64,000 bases of DNA from Alectryocaccobium sp964389285 (GCA_964389285.1 CAYMCZ010000011.1:1-64000); one strand, 5' to 3'. Counted from the stretch's first letter, positions 17,046-26,012 are shown. The notes: generated by a model not told the origin, from the sequence alone. Numbers and translations are program-made.

Positions 17046-17741
17046 CTATTGCTGCAAAATTCTTCCCGCTGCACCCTCGAATTTATTTGTTTTGAGTATG
17101 GTAAGCGCTTTATCAAGAAGTTCGTCATCGTCGCATTGATTCAGAAAAACAAACGGATTAAGCTCTTTGTATTTATTTACATAATATTTTTTCAGAAGCC
17201 AGCCGATTTCATTTAATGTAACGGTCTTATAATGAGGCCAAATATGTTCCACGAGATGATATCTGTGGCATACTTCCCCAAGCTGTTTTCCGATTGCGCT
17301 CATCCCGCTTACAACCATGGTATGAGTAGCATCTTCGACCCAGACAGGTTCGCCCGCTTCGCAGGCTTTAAGAGGCAGGCGTTTTGAACCGTCGGCTTCG
17401 ATCAGAACAAGATCGGCCCACTCTTTTATCAATTCGTAATTCTCATCTCCTACCCATCCTATCTTGCCGTCCTCGCTTTTTACTCCGGTTTCGATAACAC
17501 GTCCTTCAAACTTGGAAACGTCGAGCACTTCGTCTTCTTCAAGTATTATCCCGTTTTCGGGCGCTAATCTTTTTGTTGTGGTGATGATAGCACATTTCAA
17601 CTCCGGATTTTCATCTGCAAGAGCATATGTAAGAGAAGTTTTTCCTCCTGATCCCGCTATCTGCACGATCGATCCTTTTCCTATCTTCAAGTATTCGGAC
17701 AATGACGGTATTTCATTTTTTTCAACATCCCAGATTTTCAT
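17046..17741 (-). CDS. yqeC: Selenium cofactor biosynthesis protein YqeC
   Basis: This 231-aa protein has a P-loop GSGGKT near residues 30-35, followed by ITTTKRL and later DLVLIEADGSKRLPLK, the pattern of the YqeC family. Family members are found almost only in genomes with selenium-dependent molybdenum hydroxylases and are thought to act in making or inserting the selenated cofactor. The biochemistry is not established. The start codon shares one base with the yqeB stop (TGATG), so the two are translationally coupled. It precedes the hydroxylase gene by 140 bp, which carries a separate promoter-like region. Confidence 0.9.
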   Translation of the reverse strand: MKIWDVEKNEIPSLSEYLKIGKGSIVQIAGSGGKTSLTYALADENPELKCAIITTTKRLAPENGIILEEDEVLDVSKFEGRVIETGVKSEDGKIGWVGDENYELIKEWADLVLIEADGSKRLPLKACEAGEPVWVEDATHTMVVSGMSAIGKQLGEVCHRYHLVEHIWPHYKTVTLNEIGWLLKKYYVNKYKELNPFVFLNQCDDDELLDKALTILKTNKFEGAAGRILQQ

Positions 17742-18574
17742 CAGTTCACCAAACCCTTCTTTCTTTCCATTCGTCCTATAGCCATCAAAACTCCGCCGCC
17801 AATATTTCTGGCCTTATCAGAGATAATAAAACAGTTTTCTCCCTGATTGGCTCTCGGATCGATATCGGCCACCTTAAAGCCTTCCGTTACATGGTATCCG
17901 TCACAAAGCATACCCCTGATTAAACCGTCGATCAGCGCGTATACCGGAACACGCTCTCCGGAATCCGTAATAACCTCCGCAATGACGTCGCCCTCTTTGA
18001 CGACATCCGTAATCTTATGAACGCTTTTGAATTCTCCTTCGCATGAAGCTCGCATGACCCGCCTTATGGATTCTCCGGCAATCACTCCGGGAGTAGCGGT
18101 GTCAGGAATAGGATATCCATCCTCTATTATGGTTCCGAGGGTATGGCCTCTCATGGTCTCAATTACTACGTCTACATCTTTTCCGGCGCAAAAACCGGGT
18201 CCTAAGGCTATCGTTATAGGAGCCATGGACATGTTTGTATTTCCGACATTTTTTTTGGCCAGTATGCCGTCTATAAGAACATCCGGCTTAAGCGCGTCAA
18301 GCAGTTTGGCCTGCGGATCGCAAAATACGGGAATCTTGTGTTCATCCCATAAAGGCCTTATCTCGTCAAGCGAACGGCAAAGCACTCCTTCCATTCCCAT
18401 AACCGATGCAGTCCCTTTATATGCCGCTTCCGATAAAGCAACCGTCCGTCTGATGCACGACGGCCTGTCCGCTTCCAAAACAACAATATTGTAATTTGCG
18501 TTCCAAAGCGCGTAAATAGTTCCGGTGGCTATGTCGCCGCCGCCTCTTACCACTACCGTTTTTTTGCTGTTCAT
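17741..18574 (-). CDS. yqeB: Selenium-dependent molybdenum hydroxylase system protein YqeB (EF2563 family)
   Basis: This 277-aa protein starts with VVVRGGGDIATGTIYAL, a Rossmann-like glycine-rich loop. It contains KPDVLIDGILAKKN and IALGPGFCAGKDVDVVIETMRGH, the diagnostic blocks of the YqeB family. It is one of the strictly co-occurring SDMH accessory proteins and is assumed to help mature the enzyme by adding selenium. ATG 18574 has a TGAGGT ribosome binding site; an ATG four codons upstream overlaps that site and is less likely. A palindromic repeat of the 51.9-kb family separates it from yedF. Confidence 0.92.
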   Translation of the reverse strand: MNSKKTVVVRGGGDIATGTIYALWNANYNIVVLEADRPSCIRRTVALSEAAYKGTASVMGMEGVLCRSLDEIRPLWDEHKIPVFCDPQAKLLDALKPDVLIDGILAKKNVGNTNMSMAPITIALGPGFCAGKDVDVVIETMRGHTLGTIIEDGYPIPDTATPGVIAGESIRRVMRASCEGEFKSVHKITDVVKEGDVIAEVITDSGERVPVYALIDGLIRGMLCDGYHVTEGFKVADIDPRANQGENCFIISDKARNIGGGVLMAIGRMERKKGLVN

Positions 18575-18604
18575 ACAAAACCTCATTAATTACATTCTTA
18601 AAAT

Positions 18605-18645
18605 GGCTGTCGCATTATACAAAGAGAATGAATATCGCGACAGCC
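18605..18645. repeat. Short palindromic element related to the 51.9-kb repeat
   Basis: GGCTGTCGC and GCGACAGCC form a perfect 9-bp stem around a 23-nt interior. The left 29 nt, including TATACAAAGAGAATGAATAT, match the left end of the 51924-52092 element with one difference (counted by eye). It lies between yqeB and yedF in an otherwise tight operon. Confidence 0.8.
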
Positions 18646-18685
18646 TCATTATATATCACTTATCCGTAATGATTCAACCGCAGCA

Positions 18686-19306
18686 TTAAGGACGCATGAT
18701 TACATCTGCCGCGGCAAGAGAGCTTGCTATGTCATACATATTTGACACATCTCCCACCTGAAGTTTTTCGCTAAGCTGATAGTGATTCAGACAGGTTCCG
18801 CAGGTGGTTATTTTAACTCCGGCAGCGGATAATGCCTTGATATCTTCAAGTGCAACCGAGCCTTCACATGTCAAAAACGCCCCTCCGTTATAGAAAATGA
18901 TTTCGTCCGGAAGAGTATCCAGCTGGGTAAGCGCAAACATAAAGCTCTTCATAAGAAGTCTTCCCAGGTCGTCATCTCCTGAGCCCATGGTTGAAGCGGT
19001 TATGGCAACCACTATTCTTTTAGGCCCGGGAGCACATTCGGCAATCACCAGGGTATCATCTGCTTTTGCACCCTGCACATCCCCGTCCTGATTGACCTTA
19101 AACAATACTTCATAATCATTGTCGGCTTTTTTTTCATAACTGAAGTCACAGCCTTTTTTCTTTGCCAGTTTTTCCAGATTCTGAACGGCGATCACATTGT
19201 CAACACTTACTTTGATTTCTTCTCCCTTTGCTGATTTTTCAATCACTTTTTTTGTGTTGATTACCGGCAGGGGGCATGCATGTCCTCTTTCGTCTAAATT
19301 AATCAT
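18686..19306 (-). CDS. yedF: Sulfurtransferase-like selenium metabolism protein YedF
   Basis: This 206-aa two-domain protein has an N-terminal SirA/TusA fold with the CPxP motif at Cys11 (ACPLP), typical of persulfide/selenide carriers. A DsrE-like C-terminal half contains TASTMGSGDDDLGRLLMKSF and the cysteine pair in TTCGTCLNH. The family is linked to selenium metabolism and may deliver selenium to SelD or to the molybdenum hydroxylase. The start codon overlaps the selD stop codon by 4 bp (ATGA), which supports joint translation. Confidence 0.92.
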   Translation of the reverse strand: MINLDERGHACPLPVINTKKVIEKSAKGEEIKVSVDNVIAVQNLEKLAKKKGCDFSYEKKADNDYEVLFKVNQDGDVQGAKADDTLVIAECAPGPKRIVVAITASTMGSGDDDLGRLLMKSFMFALTQLDTLPDEIIFYNGGAFLTCEGSVALEDIKALSAAGVKITTCGTCLNHYQLSEKLQVGDVSNMYDIASSLAAADVIMRP

Positions 19307-20343
19307 TCTTCTTCTCCTCCGTGAATATAAATTAGTTTATCTTTCAGGTCGGTTATCTGACCTATAATACCGCATTTCATTCCAAGATCTTCTATTTCCT
19401 TAAACGCATTTTCCGCATCTTTTTCAGCCACGCTCGCAAGAATACCTCCGGATGTCTGTGCATCAAAGAGGATCTCCTGCGTCGCAAAAGAGCTTTTGCC
19501 CAGATCAACCTTTTCTCCGACAAAATTGCGGTTCCTCTGTCCTGCGGCCGTAAGATAAAATTCGTCGGCTAATTCTTTGGCGTGCTCTATAACAGGAAGC
19601 TGATCCGCAAATATATCGGCACTGAAAGAATCCTGCAGCATTTCACTTAAATGAACCATAAGCCCGAACCCTGTTACGTCAGTGCAGCCGTGTACTTCGT
19701 ATTTGCCGAACACTTCCATGGCGTAACGGTTCAGAGTTGACATCGATTTTACGGCTTCGTCCATTGATTCTTTCGGAGCTGCCTTAAGCCTGTCGGCCGA
19801 GCATACTATCCCGGTACCGAGAGGCTTTGTAAGTATCAGAAGATCGCCGGCTTTGCAGCTGTTGTTCTGCAATACTTTATCCGGATGAATCACTCCCGTA
19901 ACGGAAAGTCCGTATTTAACGCCTGTGTCCGCTATGGAATGTCCTCCCGCGAGGACGCCGCCCGCCTCTATCACTTTTTCGGAACCGCCCTGAAGTATGG
20001 CTCCGAGGATGTTGAGATCCCACTGCTCCGGAAAGCATACTATATTCATGGCCGTAATAACTCTCCCGCCCATGGCATAAACGTCGCTGAGCGAGTTTGC
20101 GGCCGCAATCTGTCCGAAAGTATACGGATCTTCCACCATCGGCGGAAAGAAATCAAGCGTCTGGACTATTGCGATATCATCTGAAAGCTTATAAACCGCC
20201 GCATCGTCGCTTGAATTGAATCCGACAAGCAGATTCGGATCATAGTGTTTTGGAAGCCTGTCCAGTATACGTCTGAGCGCTCCGGCTCCGAGTTTTGCCG
20301 TGCAGCCTCCGCCCGTACAGAACTGTATTTCTTCTCGTGCCAT
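19303..20343 (-). CDS. selD: Selenide, water dikinase
   Basis: This 346-aa enzyme makes selenophosphate from selenide and ATP. The N-terminal catalytic loop GGGCTAK has Cys14 and Lys17 at the positions of E. coli Cys17 and Lys20. The second, non-essential cysteine of E. coli is Ala here. ATP- and Mg-binding blocks include NSSDDAAVYKL, QTLDFFPP, NSLSDVYAMGG and CTDVTGFGL. It is a Cys form, not a selenocysteine form. No selA, selB or selC is visible in this window, so it may serve the hydroxylase, selenoprotein synthesis, or both. AGGAGG precedes ATG 20343. Confidence 0.97.
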   Translation of the reverse strand: MAREEIQFCTGGGCTAKLGAGALRRILDRLPKHYDPNLLVGFNSSDDAAVYKLSDDIAIVQTLDFFPPMVEDPYTFGQIAAANSLSDVYAMGGRVITAMNIVCFPEQWDLNILGAILQGGSEKVIEAGGVLAGGHSIADTGVKYGLSVTGVIHPDKVLQNNSCKAGDLLILTKPLGTGIVCSADRLKAAPKESMDEAVKSMSTLNRYAMEVFGKYEVHGCTDVTGFGLMVHLSEMLQDSFSADIFADQLPVIEHAKELADEFYLTAAGQRNRNFVGEKVDLGKSSFATQEILFDAQTSGGILASVAEKDAENAFKEIEDLGMKCGIIGQITDLKDKLIYIHGGEEE

Positions 20344-20390
20344 AACTGCCTCCTTTGATTTTTAAATAATAAAAAAGTGCCAACCGTTTA

Positions 20391-20624
20391 CTACAGAAAA
20401 ATCTGTGTTCTTTTATCTATAATAATATCACTGTTTTTAATAATATCATCAATAATATCGGCCTTCTCAACCGGCACTGCCCAGGCGAGTCCGCAGCCTG
20501 CGGCTATTTTGGCAGGCAGAGGAATTATACCTCCCGGAGCCTGATTGTCCCTAAACACTTTTTCGGCTTTCATCGCCTCGGATGTAGTCGAAAAAGAATA
20601 AACTACCCTCTCTCTGTGAAGCAT
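20391..20624 (-). CDS. DUF3343 putative Se/S carrier protein (copy 1)
   Basis: This 77-aa protein has the DUF3343 layout: a beta strand (RVVYSFSTTSEAM), a helix, then KIAAGCGLAW with a single invariant-looking Cys44, and a short C-terminal helix. The family (Pfam describes it as putative Se/S carrier-like) often neighbours selD and yedF. The lone cysteine could carry a persulfide or perselenide. It lies between xdhC (28 bp upstream) and selD (47 bp downstream) in one operon. The ribosome binding site is GGAGAAGGGG. A second copy is at 30775-31044. Confidence 0.82.
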   Translation of the reverse strand: MLHRERVVYSFSTTSEAMKAEKVFRDNQAPGGIIPLPAKIAAGCGLAWAVPVEKADIIDDIIKNSDIIIDKRTQIFL

Positions 20625-20652
20625 GCCCCTTCTCCATATTAAATATTTATAT

Positions 20653-21606
20653 TTATTGTCTTTCTCTGTTTAAAGCACGCTTAAAAATCATTTCCGCCGC
20701 TATGGAAACAGCTATCTCCTGAGGGGTTTTTGATTTTATATGAATCCCCACCGGAAGATGCGCCCTGTCAATTTTGTCCTGAGAAATGCCTTCTTTTAAG
20801 AGTCTTGCGTCTATTGAAGCTTTTTTCTTTTTTGAGCCCATCACACCCAGATAAGCAAAATCATTTTCAAGTATTTTCTTTTCACAGTAATAGTCATACA
20901 TGTGCCCGCTTGTCATAACAAGCACATAATCATCCGCCGTAAATTTAATATGAGCATCAATATTTTCATAAGAATCGCAGATAATCGTTTCAGCGGCAGG
21001 ATAGTTTTCTTTTACGGTAATCTCCGGCCTGTCATCATATACCGTAACTCTGAACCCGACCGAAGCCAGTATGGGCACGAGAGCTTTGCAGCAATGACCG
21101 CATCCGAAAATGATCGCTCTTTCGCCGACGGGAAGTTTAAGTACAACGGTTGCGTCAGACTCGTAATCTTCGTAATGTATATAATCCGTAATGACGCCAT
21201 GCGAGCCGTCCGTCATAAGCACCAGGTAGCCGCTCTCATGATTTTCTATCATATTAAGCAGCTTTGAGGCCTCTTCCTGCCATTTGATATCATCATGAGG
21301 AATATATTGAAAATGAACTCTGATATCGGCACCGCAGACCATGCCTTTATCCTGCCCTTCTTCGGCTTTTATAACAAAATCACAAACCGAAGATTTTTTT
21401 TCTTTAAGCAGTTCAAGTGCCTTTTCCCTGACAGCCTCCTCGGCTGCACCTCCGCCGATAGTTCCGTGAACACCGCCGTATTTGTCCACAAGCATCTGTT
21501 TTCCGGTTTCGCGCAAAGAAGAGTCTTTGTGACTGATGACCGTTACAATCATAACGTCATGTTTTTTCTGAATTTCATACATCATTTTTGTGAAAATATT
21601 TTTCAT
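20653..21606 (-). CDS. xdhC: XdhC/CoxI family molybdenum hydroxylase maturation protein
   Basis: This 317-aa protein has an N-terminal XdhC/CoxI domain with GGVHGTIGGGAAEEAV. The C-terminal Rossmann domain contains AIIFGCGHCCKALVPILASVGF and YDDRPEI. In known systems XdhC binds the molybdenum cofactor, promotes its sulfuration by a desulfurase, and hands it to the hydroxylase. In this context it may handle the selenated cofactor. It is the first gene of the probable xdhC-DUF3343-selD-yedF-yqeB-yqeC operon. A TATACT box lies about 25 bp upstream of ATG 21606, but its -35 box is weak. Confidence 0.92.
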   Translation of the reverse strand: MKNIFTKMMYEIQKKHDVMIVTVISHKDSSLRETGKQMLVDKYGGVHGTIGGGAAEEAVREKALELLKEKKSSVCDFVIKAEEGQDKGMVCGADIRVHFQYIPHDDIKWQEEASKLLNMIENHESGYLVLMTDGSHGVITDYIHYEDYESDATVVLKLPVGERAIIFGCGHCCKALVPILASVGFRVTVYDDRPEITVKENYPAAETIICDSYENIDAHIKFTADDYVLVMTSGHMYDYYCEKKILENDFAYLGVMGSKKKKASIDARLLKEGISQDKIDRAHLPVGIHIKSKTPQEIAVSIAAEMIFKRALNRERQ

Positions 21607-21648
21607 GGTATTCTCCTGTAAACAGTATATTCTCTATTAAAAATATAG

Positions 21649-21683
21649 CTGCTTTTAACAGGCCTTACGGCTGTTAAAAACAG
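21649..21683 (-). terminator. Hairpin terminator after modC
   Basis: CTGCTTTTAACAG pairs with CTGTTAAAAACAG over 13 positions with one mismatch; on the minus strand TATATTTTT follows. It separates the modABC unit from xdhC. Confidence 0.55.
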
Positions 21684-21788
21684 TATATCAACAGGGGTTT
21701 TTATTGTCAACAAGCCCGAAAGCATGCGCTCAGCGGAGATTATAGAATTATATGATGAAAGCTTTGGTTTTATTTGAAAATCCTATCG

Positions 21789-22829
21789 TCAATATAATAA
21801 AAGTATATCCCCGGGATCAACGCCGAGCTTATCAGGTATTTCTTTAATATTATTGTCTTTACTTCTGTACCACCAGATATGTTCCGATTTTTCAGACTGG
21901 TTTTTATATCTGAAATAAGTCCTTCTCTCAAACGCTTCTTCTATCTCGTCCACTATGTCTACAGGCAGCAGGTTGTCCTTGATTTCGGGATCAAACTTAT
22001 GCGCTCTGATACCGACCGCTTCAATATCGTCACCGACGATTTCTTTTGTTTTCAGGCTAACTCCCCATTCCGGAACATAAACGGTATATGTATCTGTTTT
22101 TTCCGCATAAGCGATATTTTTACAGCCGGTAATCGTCGCCGCAGCCCTGCTGCCCGGATTGGCAAACAATTCTTTTACCGGTTTTACGGTTTTAAGATTT
22201 CCGTCCTCCAGCACCGCTATTTTGCTGCACATATTATATGCCTCGTCACGGTCATGCGTTACCATGAGCACGGTTTTTCCGAAGTTTCTGAGCAGGTCGC
22301 GCATTTCAAGCTGAAGCCTGCCGCGAAGATGCGTGTCAAGCGCGCTGAAGGGTTCGTCCATCATTAAAAGATTCGGTTTGTTGACGAGAATCCTTGCCAG
22401 TGCCACTCTCTGCTGCTGTCCGCCTGAGAGCTGATACGGTTTATGACGGTCAAGACCTTCTATCTGAAGCAGTCTTGTAACGGCCGTATATTCATTTTCT
22501 TTTATTTCTTTGTCTTTAATGTATTTCATACCGGCCATAATATTCCGGCGGACATCCATATTCGGGAACAGCATATAATTCTGAAAAAGATATCCGACAT
22601 GCCTTTTCTGCGTTGGAATGTTTATCTTTTTTTTGGAATCAAACAAAGTAACCCCGTTTAATTCTATATACCCTTCATCAGGGGTTTCTATTCCGGCTAT
22701 GCATTTTAACGTAAAGCTTTTTCCGCTGCCTGACGCTCCCAGAAAACCCATGACTCCTTTATCGGATTCAAATGCGACATTGAGTTTGAATTTTCCGAGA
22801 TCTTTTTTTATATCCACTATCAAACTCAT
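21789..22829 (-). CDS. modC: Molybdate ABC transporter ATP-binding protein
   Basis: This 346-aa ABC ATPase has Walker A GASGSGKS at residues 31-38, Q-loop GYLFQNYMLFP, signature LSGGQQQR, Walker B LLMMDEPF and the H-loop VTHDRDEA. The C-terminal 110 residues correspond to the regulatory region of ModC/CysA-type ATPases. Its start overlaps modB by 4 bp. Together with ModB and ModA it imports molybdate, needed for the cofactor made by the upstream moa/moe genes. Tungstate or sulfate could also be carried, since these families are hard to separate by eye. Confidence 0.92.
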   Translation of the reverse strand: MSLIVDIKKDLGKFKLNVAFESDKGVMGFLGASGSGKSFTLKCIAGIETPDEGYIELNGVTLFDSKKKINIPTQKRHVGYLFQNYMLFPNMDVRRNIMAGMKYIKDKEIKENEYTAVTRLLQIEGLDRHKPYQLSGGQQQRVALARILVNKPNLLMMDEPFSALDTHLRGRLQLEMRDLLRNFGKTVLMVTHDRDEAYNMCSKIAVLEDGNLKTVKPVKELFANPGSRAAATITGCKNIAYAEKTDTYTVYVPEWGVSLKTKEIVGDDIEAVGIRAHKFDPEIKDNLLPVDIVDEIEEAFERRTYFRYKNQSEKSEHIWWYRSKDNNIKEIPDKLGVDPGDILLLY

Positions 22830-23494
22830 GACTCCACCACCTTTTTCTGTTTGGCTTCAAACATATTTACGGTCAGCAGGACAACGGCACTGATAACAAG
22901 ATTTATAATAACCCATTTAAAAGCTTCCGCATCATTGTTTGTTCTCCACAACTGATATACTGTTGTCGAGATAGTGGCGGTTCTTCCCGGGGTATATCCC
23001 GCTATCATACTTGTGGCACCGTATTCGCCCAGAGCACGGGCAAAAGCAAGTACCGTTCCGGCTATTATTCCCTGTTTGCAGAAAGGCATTCTTATCCGCC
23101 AGAATATATATGTATTGGATATGCCCAGTGTTTTCGCGCTGTAGGCCAGGTTTTCATCAAAGCTCTGAAAAGCCCCTCTGGCCGTCCTGTACATAAGCGG
23201 AAATGCAACTACTATTGCAGCAAGGATCGCTCCGTACCATGTCATCGCGAATTTTATCCCGAACTGATACAGAAACTGCCCCAACGGACGTTTCGTTCCG
23301 AAAATAAGCAAAAGAAAATAACCGCATACGGTAGGCGGCAAAACCATCGGAAGGGTCAGAAACACGTCCAGTATACCTTTAAGCACTCTGGGTATCTTAG
23401 AAATATAGTACGCTGCAAAAATTCCGACAAAAAACACAATCCCGCAGCTGATCAGGGCGATCCTGAGCGAGTTCCATAAAGGATATAAATCCAT
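22826..23494 (-). CDS. modB: Molybdate ABC transporter permease
   Basis: This 222-aa integral membrane protein has five or six hydrophobic segments and the ABC-permease EAA loop ARALGEYGATSMIAG in the second half. The blocks LTLPMVLPPTVCGYFLL and PLMYRTARGAF are typical of ModB. It forms the membrane channel of the molybdate importer with ModC. Stop and start overlap by 4 bp with modC. The gap to modA holds a stem-loop. Confidence 0.92.
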   Translation of the reverse strand: MDLYPLWNSLRIALISCGIVFFVGIFAAYYISKIPRVLKGILDVFLTLPMVLPPTVCGYFLLLIFGTKRPLGQFLYQFGIKFAMTWYGAILAAIVVAFPLMYRTARGAFQSFDENLAYSAKTLGISNTYIFWRIRMPFCKQGIIAGTVLAFARALGEYGATSMIAGYTPGRTATISTTVYQLWRTNNDAEAFKWVIINLVISAVVLLTVNMFEAKQKKVVES

Positions 23495-23519
23495 AGTCTG
23501 CCCTCCGGGTAAGTTAAAT

Positions 23520-23552
23520 AAAGCTCACCGCAGTATAAATGCGGCGAGCTTT
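23520..23552 (-). terminator. Intercistronic stem-loop between modA and modB
   Basis: AAAGCTCACCGCA pairs with TGCGGCGAGCTTT (13 positions, one mismatch). On the minus strand it follows the modA stop by about 18 bp and is trailed by TATTT. It could be a leaky terminator or an mRNA-stabilising hairpin giving more ModA than ModB/ModC. Confidence 0.65.
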
Positions 23553-23569
23553 GATGTAAACATAAATCT

Positions 23570-24457
23570 TTACTTAACGGCACTGAAGCCCACGCTTTCA
23601 AAAATAGTCATGGCTTCATCTGATGTAAGATAATTAAGGAATGCCTGAGCCGCGTCCTGATTAAGACCGCATTTCATAACAGCTGCCGGATAAATAACCT
23701 GTCCGCACATGTCAGCCGTCGCATAATCAATAGCAGGAAGTCCCGCGCTGTATGCGTCCGTGCAGTAAATAACACCTGCGTCAACCGAGCCTTCCGCAAC
23801 CTGGGTTGTAACCTCTTTTACGTTTGTTCCGTATGTGATGCATCCCGCATTCGCAAGTTCTGCCTCGTCAAGACCATAGTAAGCAAGGATTTTCTGTGTA
23901 TACTGTCCTACAGGCACATCTTCGTTACCCATGCAAAGCAGAACACTGTTGTTCTTAAGGCCTTCCGCAAGATCATCAAAAGACTGAATGTTCTTGGGAT
24001 TGTCTTCCGGAACCACGAGCACAACTTTGTTTTCAAGGAGATCTATACGCGAATCCTCTACCACAAAATCAAGGCCGTCCGTATTTATCTCAGGATCTGC
24101 ATTGATATCCAGCTGATTCATCTGCTTCTGAGCCGCGGAAATAAAAAGATCGCATTCAGCGCCTTCTTCGATCTGGGTCTTTAAAGTACCTGACGAATCA
24201 AAAGTATAAGTAATTGTAACTCCCGGATTTGCAGCTTCATAGATGTCTTTGATCTCACCCAGCGTCTCTGTCATGGAAGCTGCCGCAAATACAACTATCT
24301 CGCCTTCAGCTTCAGCCGCAGATGAAGAAGAACTGCCGGTTGCCGCCGCGCTTGTTGTATCGGCCGGTTCAGGTGCTCCGCACGCCGCAAAAGACGCAAC
24401 CATTGCAGAGATTGCTGCAACGGCGGCAAAAGTTTTGAATTTCCTCATTTTTTTCAT
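23570..24457 (-). CDS. modA: Molybdate-binding lipoprotein
   Basis: This 295-aa periplasmic-type binding protein is anchored by a lipoprotein signal: a basic start, a hydrophobic stretch, and lipobox SFAACG with the acylated Cys near residue 26. A low-complexity Ser/Thr/Ala linker follows. The mature domain has VVFAAASMTETL, FDSSGTLKTQIEEGA and AAVMKCGLNQ, conserved in ModA, where the first two regions contact the oxyanion. It captures molybdate for ModBC. AAGGAG precedes ATG 24457. Confidence 0.94.
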   Translation of the reverse strand: MKKMRKFKTFAAVAAISAMVASFAACGAPEPADTTSAAATGSSSSSAAEAEGEIVVFAAASMTETLGEIKDIYEAANPGVTITYTFDSSGTLKTQIEEGAECDLFISAAQKQMNQLDINADPEINTDGLDFVVEDSRIDLLENKVVLVVPEDNPKNIQSFDDLAEGLKNNSVLLCMGNEDVPVGQYTQKILAYYGLDEAELANAGCITYGTNVKEVTTQVAEGSVDAGVIYCTDAYSAGLPAIDYATADMCGQVIYPAAVMKCGLNQDAAQAFLNYLTSDEAMTIFESVGFSAVK

Positions 24458-24546
24458 CTCCTTTTGTTTTGAAAATAATATATTTTAAGCTCTTTTGAAA
24501 AAGTGCTTAAACAACAGACAAAAAGCAACAGTGATATTTCTTTGCT

Positions 24547-25503
24547 TCAGCCTCCGATTTCACTCATATTATGAGCTTCGGTAACCGTCTCCGGTCTGTC
24601 GAAGCAGTGCGCTTCCGGTTTGCTGAATATTATTGCCTGCATTTTTTCTTTTAGCTTATCAGGCTCTTCTTTGATTATCTTTCGCAGATCCAAAGACTCC
24701 GAATAACAAAGACAGGGTTTTAATCTCCCGGTGCTTGTCAGCCTTACCCTGTTGCATGCCGAACAAAACGAATGCGAAACGGCGTCGATAATCCCTACGG
24801 TTCCTTTGATCCTCTCTGATCTGAAATAATGCGCCGGGCCGTTGCCGTGTCTTCTCTCATCTTTTATAAGATCCGGATAATGATTCTTAATAACTTCTAT
24901 AACCTGAGATGCTTTTACTCCCGTGGCTTTACCCATGCCGACAGGCATCTGTTCGATGAACCTTATATGAACCGGATAATCCTCCGCATATTTCATCAAA
25001 GGGATAACCCGGCTTAAGGAATCCTCAAGCAGCACGACGTTTATTTTGGTTTTAATTCCGGCATTGCAGGATGCGATAATCGCCTTATCGACATTTTCGT
25101 ATTCGTCAAAACCGGTTATCCGCATATATTGTTCGCGATCCGCCGCATCCAGACTTATATTAATGCCATCTATACCGATCTCTTTGAGTTCATCAATATA
25201 TTTTCCGAGCAAAACGCCGTTTGTCGTAACGGACACTTCTTTTACGCCGGGAAAGGTTTTGAGTATTCTGATGAAATTTACGGCCCCTTTTCTGACAAAG
25301 GGTTCTCCGCCGGTGATTTTATATTTGTCAATGCCAAGCTCAAGGGCTTTTTCGACAATAAGCATAAGCTCTTCATACGTGATGATATCGTTATGCATAA
25401 GAGGCTGAAAACCCTGCGGAATACAGTAAGTACAGCGCAGATTACACCTGTCGGTCAGCGAAATGCGCAAATAATCTATATTTCTGCCCGTACTGTCGAT
25501 CAT
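24547..25503 (-). CDS. moaA: GTP 3',8-cyclase MoaA
   Basis: This 318-aa radical SAM enzyme catalyses the first step of molybdopterin synthesis. The N-terminal cluster motif is Cys20-x3-Cys24-x2-Cys27 (CNLRCTYC). The second 4Fe-4S site lies near residue 250, in FCSACNRVRL and KPCL. TGGEPFVRKG is the SAM-binding glycine motif. The C-terminus ends in SEIGG, consistent with the GG tail that is important in MoaA. It overlaps moaC by 4 bp. The enzyme works with MoaC to make cyclic pyranopterin monophosphate. Confidence 0.96.
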   Translation of the reverse strand: MIDSTGRNIDYLRISLTDRCNLRCTYCIPQGFQPLMHNDIITYEELMLIVEKALELGIDKYKITGGEPFVRKGAVNFIRILKTFPGVKEVSVTTNGVLLGKYIDELKEIGIDGINISLDAADREQYMRITGFDEYENVDKAIIASCNAGIKTKINVVLLEDSLSRVIPLMKYAEDYPVHIRFIEQMPVGMGKATGVKASQVIEVIKNHYPDLIKDERRHGNGPAHYFRSERIKGTVGIIDAVSHSFCSACNRVRLTSTGRLKPCLCYSESLDLRKIIKEEPDKLKEKMQAIIFSKPEAHCFDRPETVTEAHNMSEIGG

Positions 25504-26012
25504 TCGTCTTCACCTGAGTTTAATTGTTTTTCTTTAAATCTGAAGCTGCCGCTTTTTCCCCCGTCCTTGGAGACGAGATGAATATCGGTAATTATCATGG
25601 ACTTGTCAACGGCCTTGCACATATCATAGATAGTCAGAAGCGCAATACTTACACCAGTAAGCGCTTCCATTTCCACGCCTGTCTGTCCGTTGCATTTAAC
25701 CGTACATACGGCCTCGATCCGACATTCTTCGGGAAAAAGGGAAAATTCAATCCGGCTGTATGTAATGTTTATAATATGACACAGCGGAATAAGCTCACTT
25801 GTGCGTTTGGCAGCCATGATTCCGGCAACCTGGGCCACGCTTAAAACGTCGCCTTTTTTATGACGCCCTTCATAAGTCATGTCAAATGCCGTCCTGCTCA
25901 TAAAGATGCTTCCCTTTGCAGCGGCAGTACGCGAGGTGACTGCTTTTTCGCTCACGTCCACCATCACGGCATTGCCGTCGGCATCCATATGTGTAAATTT
26001 ACCGCCGTCCAT
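25500..26012 (-). CDS. moaC: Cyclic pyranopterin monophosphate synthase MoaC
   Basis: This 170-aa protein has the MoaC signatures THMDADGNAVMVDVSEK, AAKRTSELIPLCHII, CNGQTGVEMEALTGVS and DMCKAVDK, which includes the catalytic Lys. It converts the MoaA product to cPMP. The frame is open to 26096, but the extra 28 residues have no MoaC similarity. ATG 26012 has an AAGGGG site and gives the usual family length. That start is 1 bp after the moeA-like stop codon, so the genes are coupled. Confidence 0.94.
   Translation of the reverse strand: MDGGKFTHMDADGNAVMVDVSEKAVTSRTAAAKGSIFMSRTAFDMTYEGRHKKGDVLSVAQVAGIMAAKRTSELIPLCHIINITYSRIEFSLFPEECRIEAVCTVKCNGQTGVEMEALTGVSIALLTIYDMCKAVDKSMIITDIHLVSKDGGKSGSFRFKEKQLNSGEDE

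Noticed and set aside
14056..20343. Possible selenocysteine codons in the hydroxylase or SelD
   Set aside because: Both frames run without internal TGA; SelD uses Cys14 and the hydroxylase would use a labile selenium ligand.
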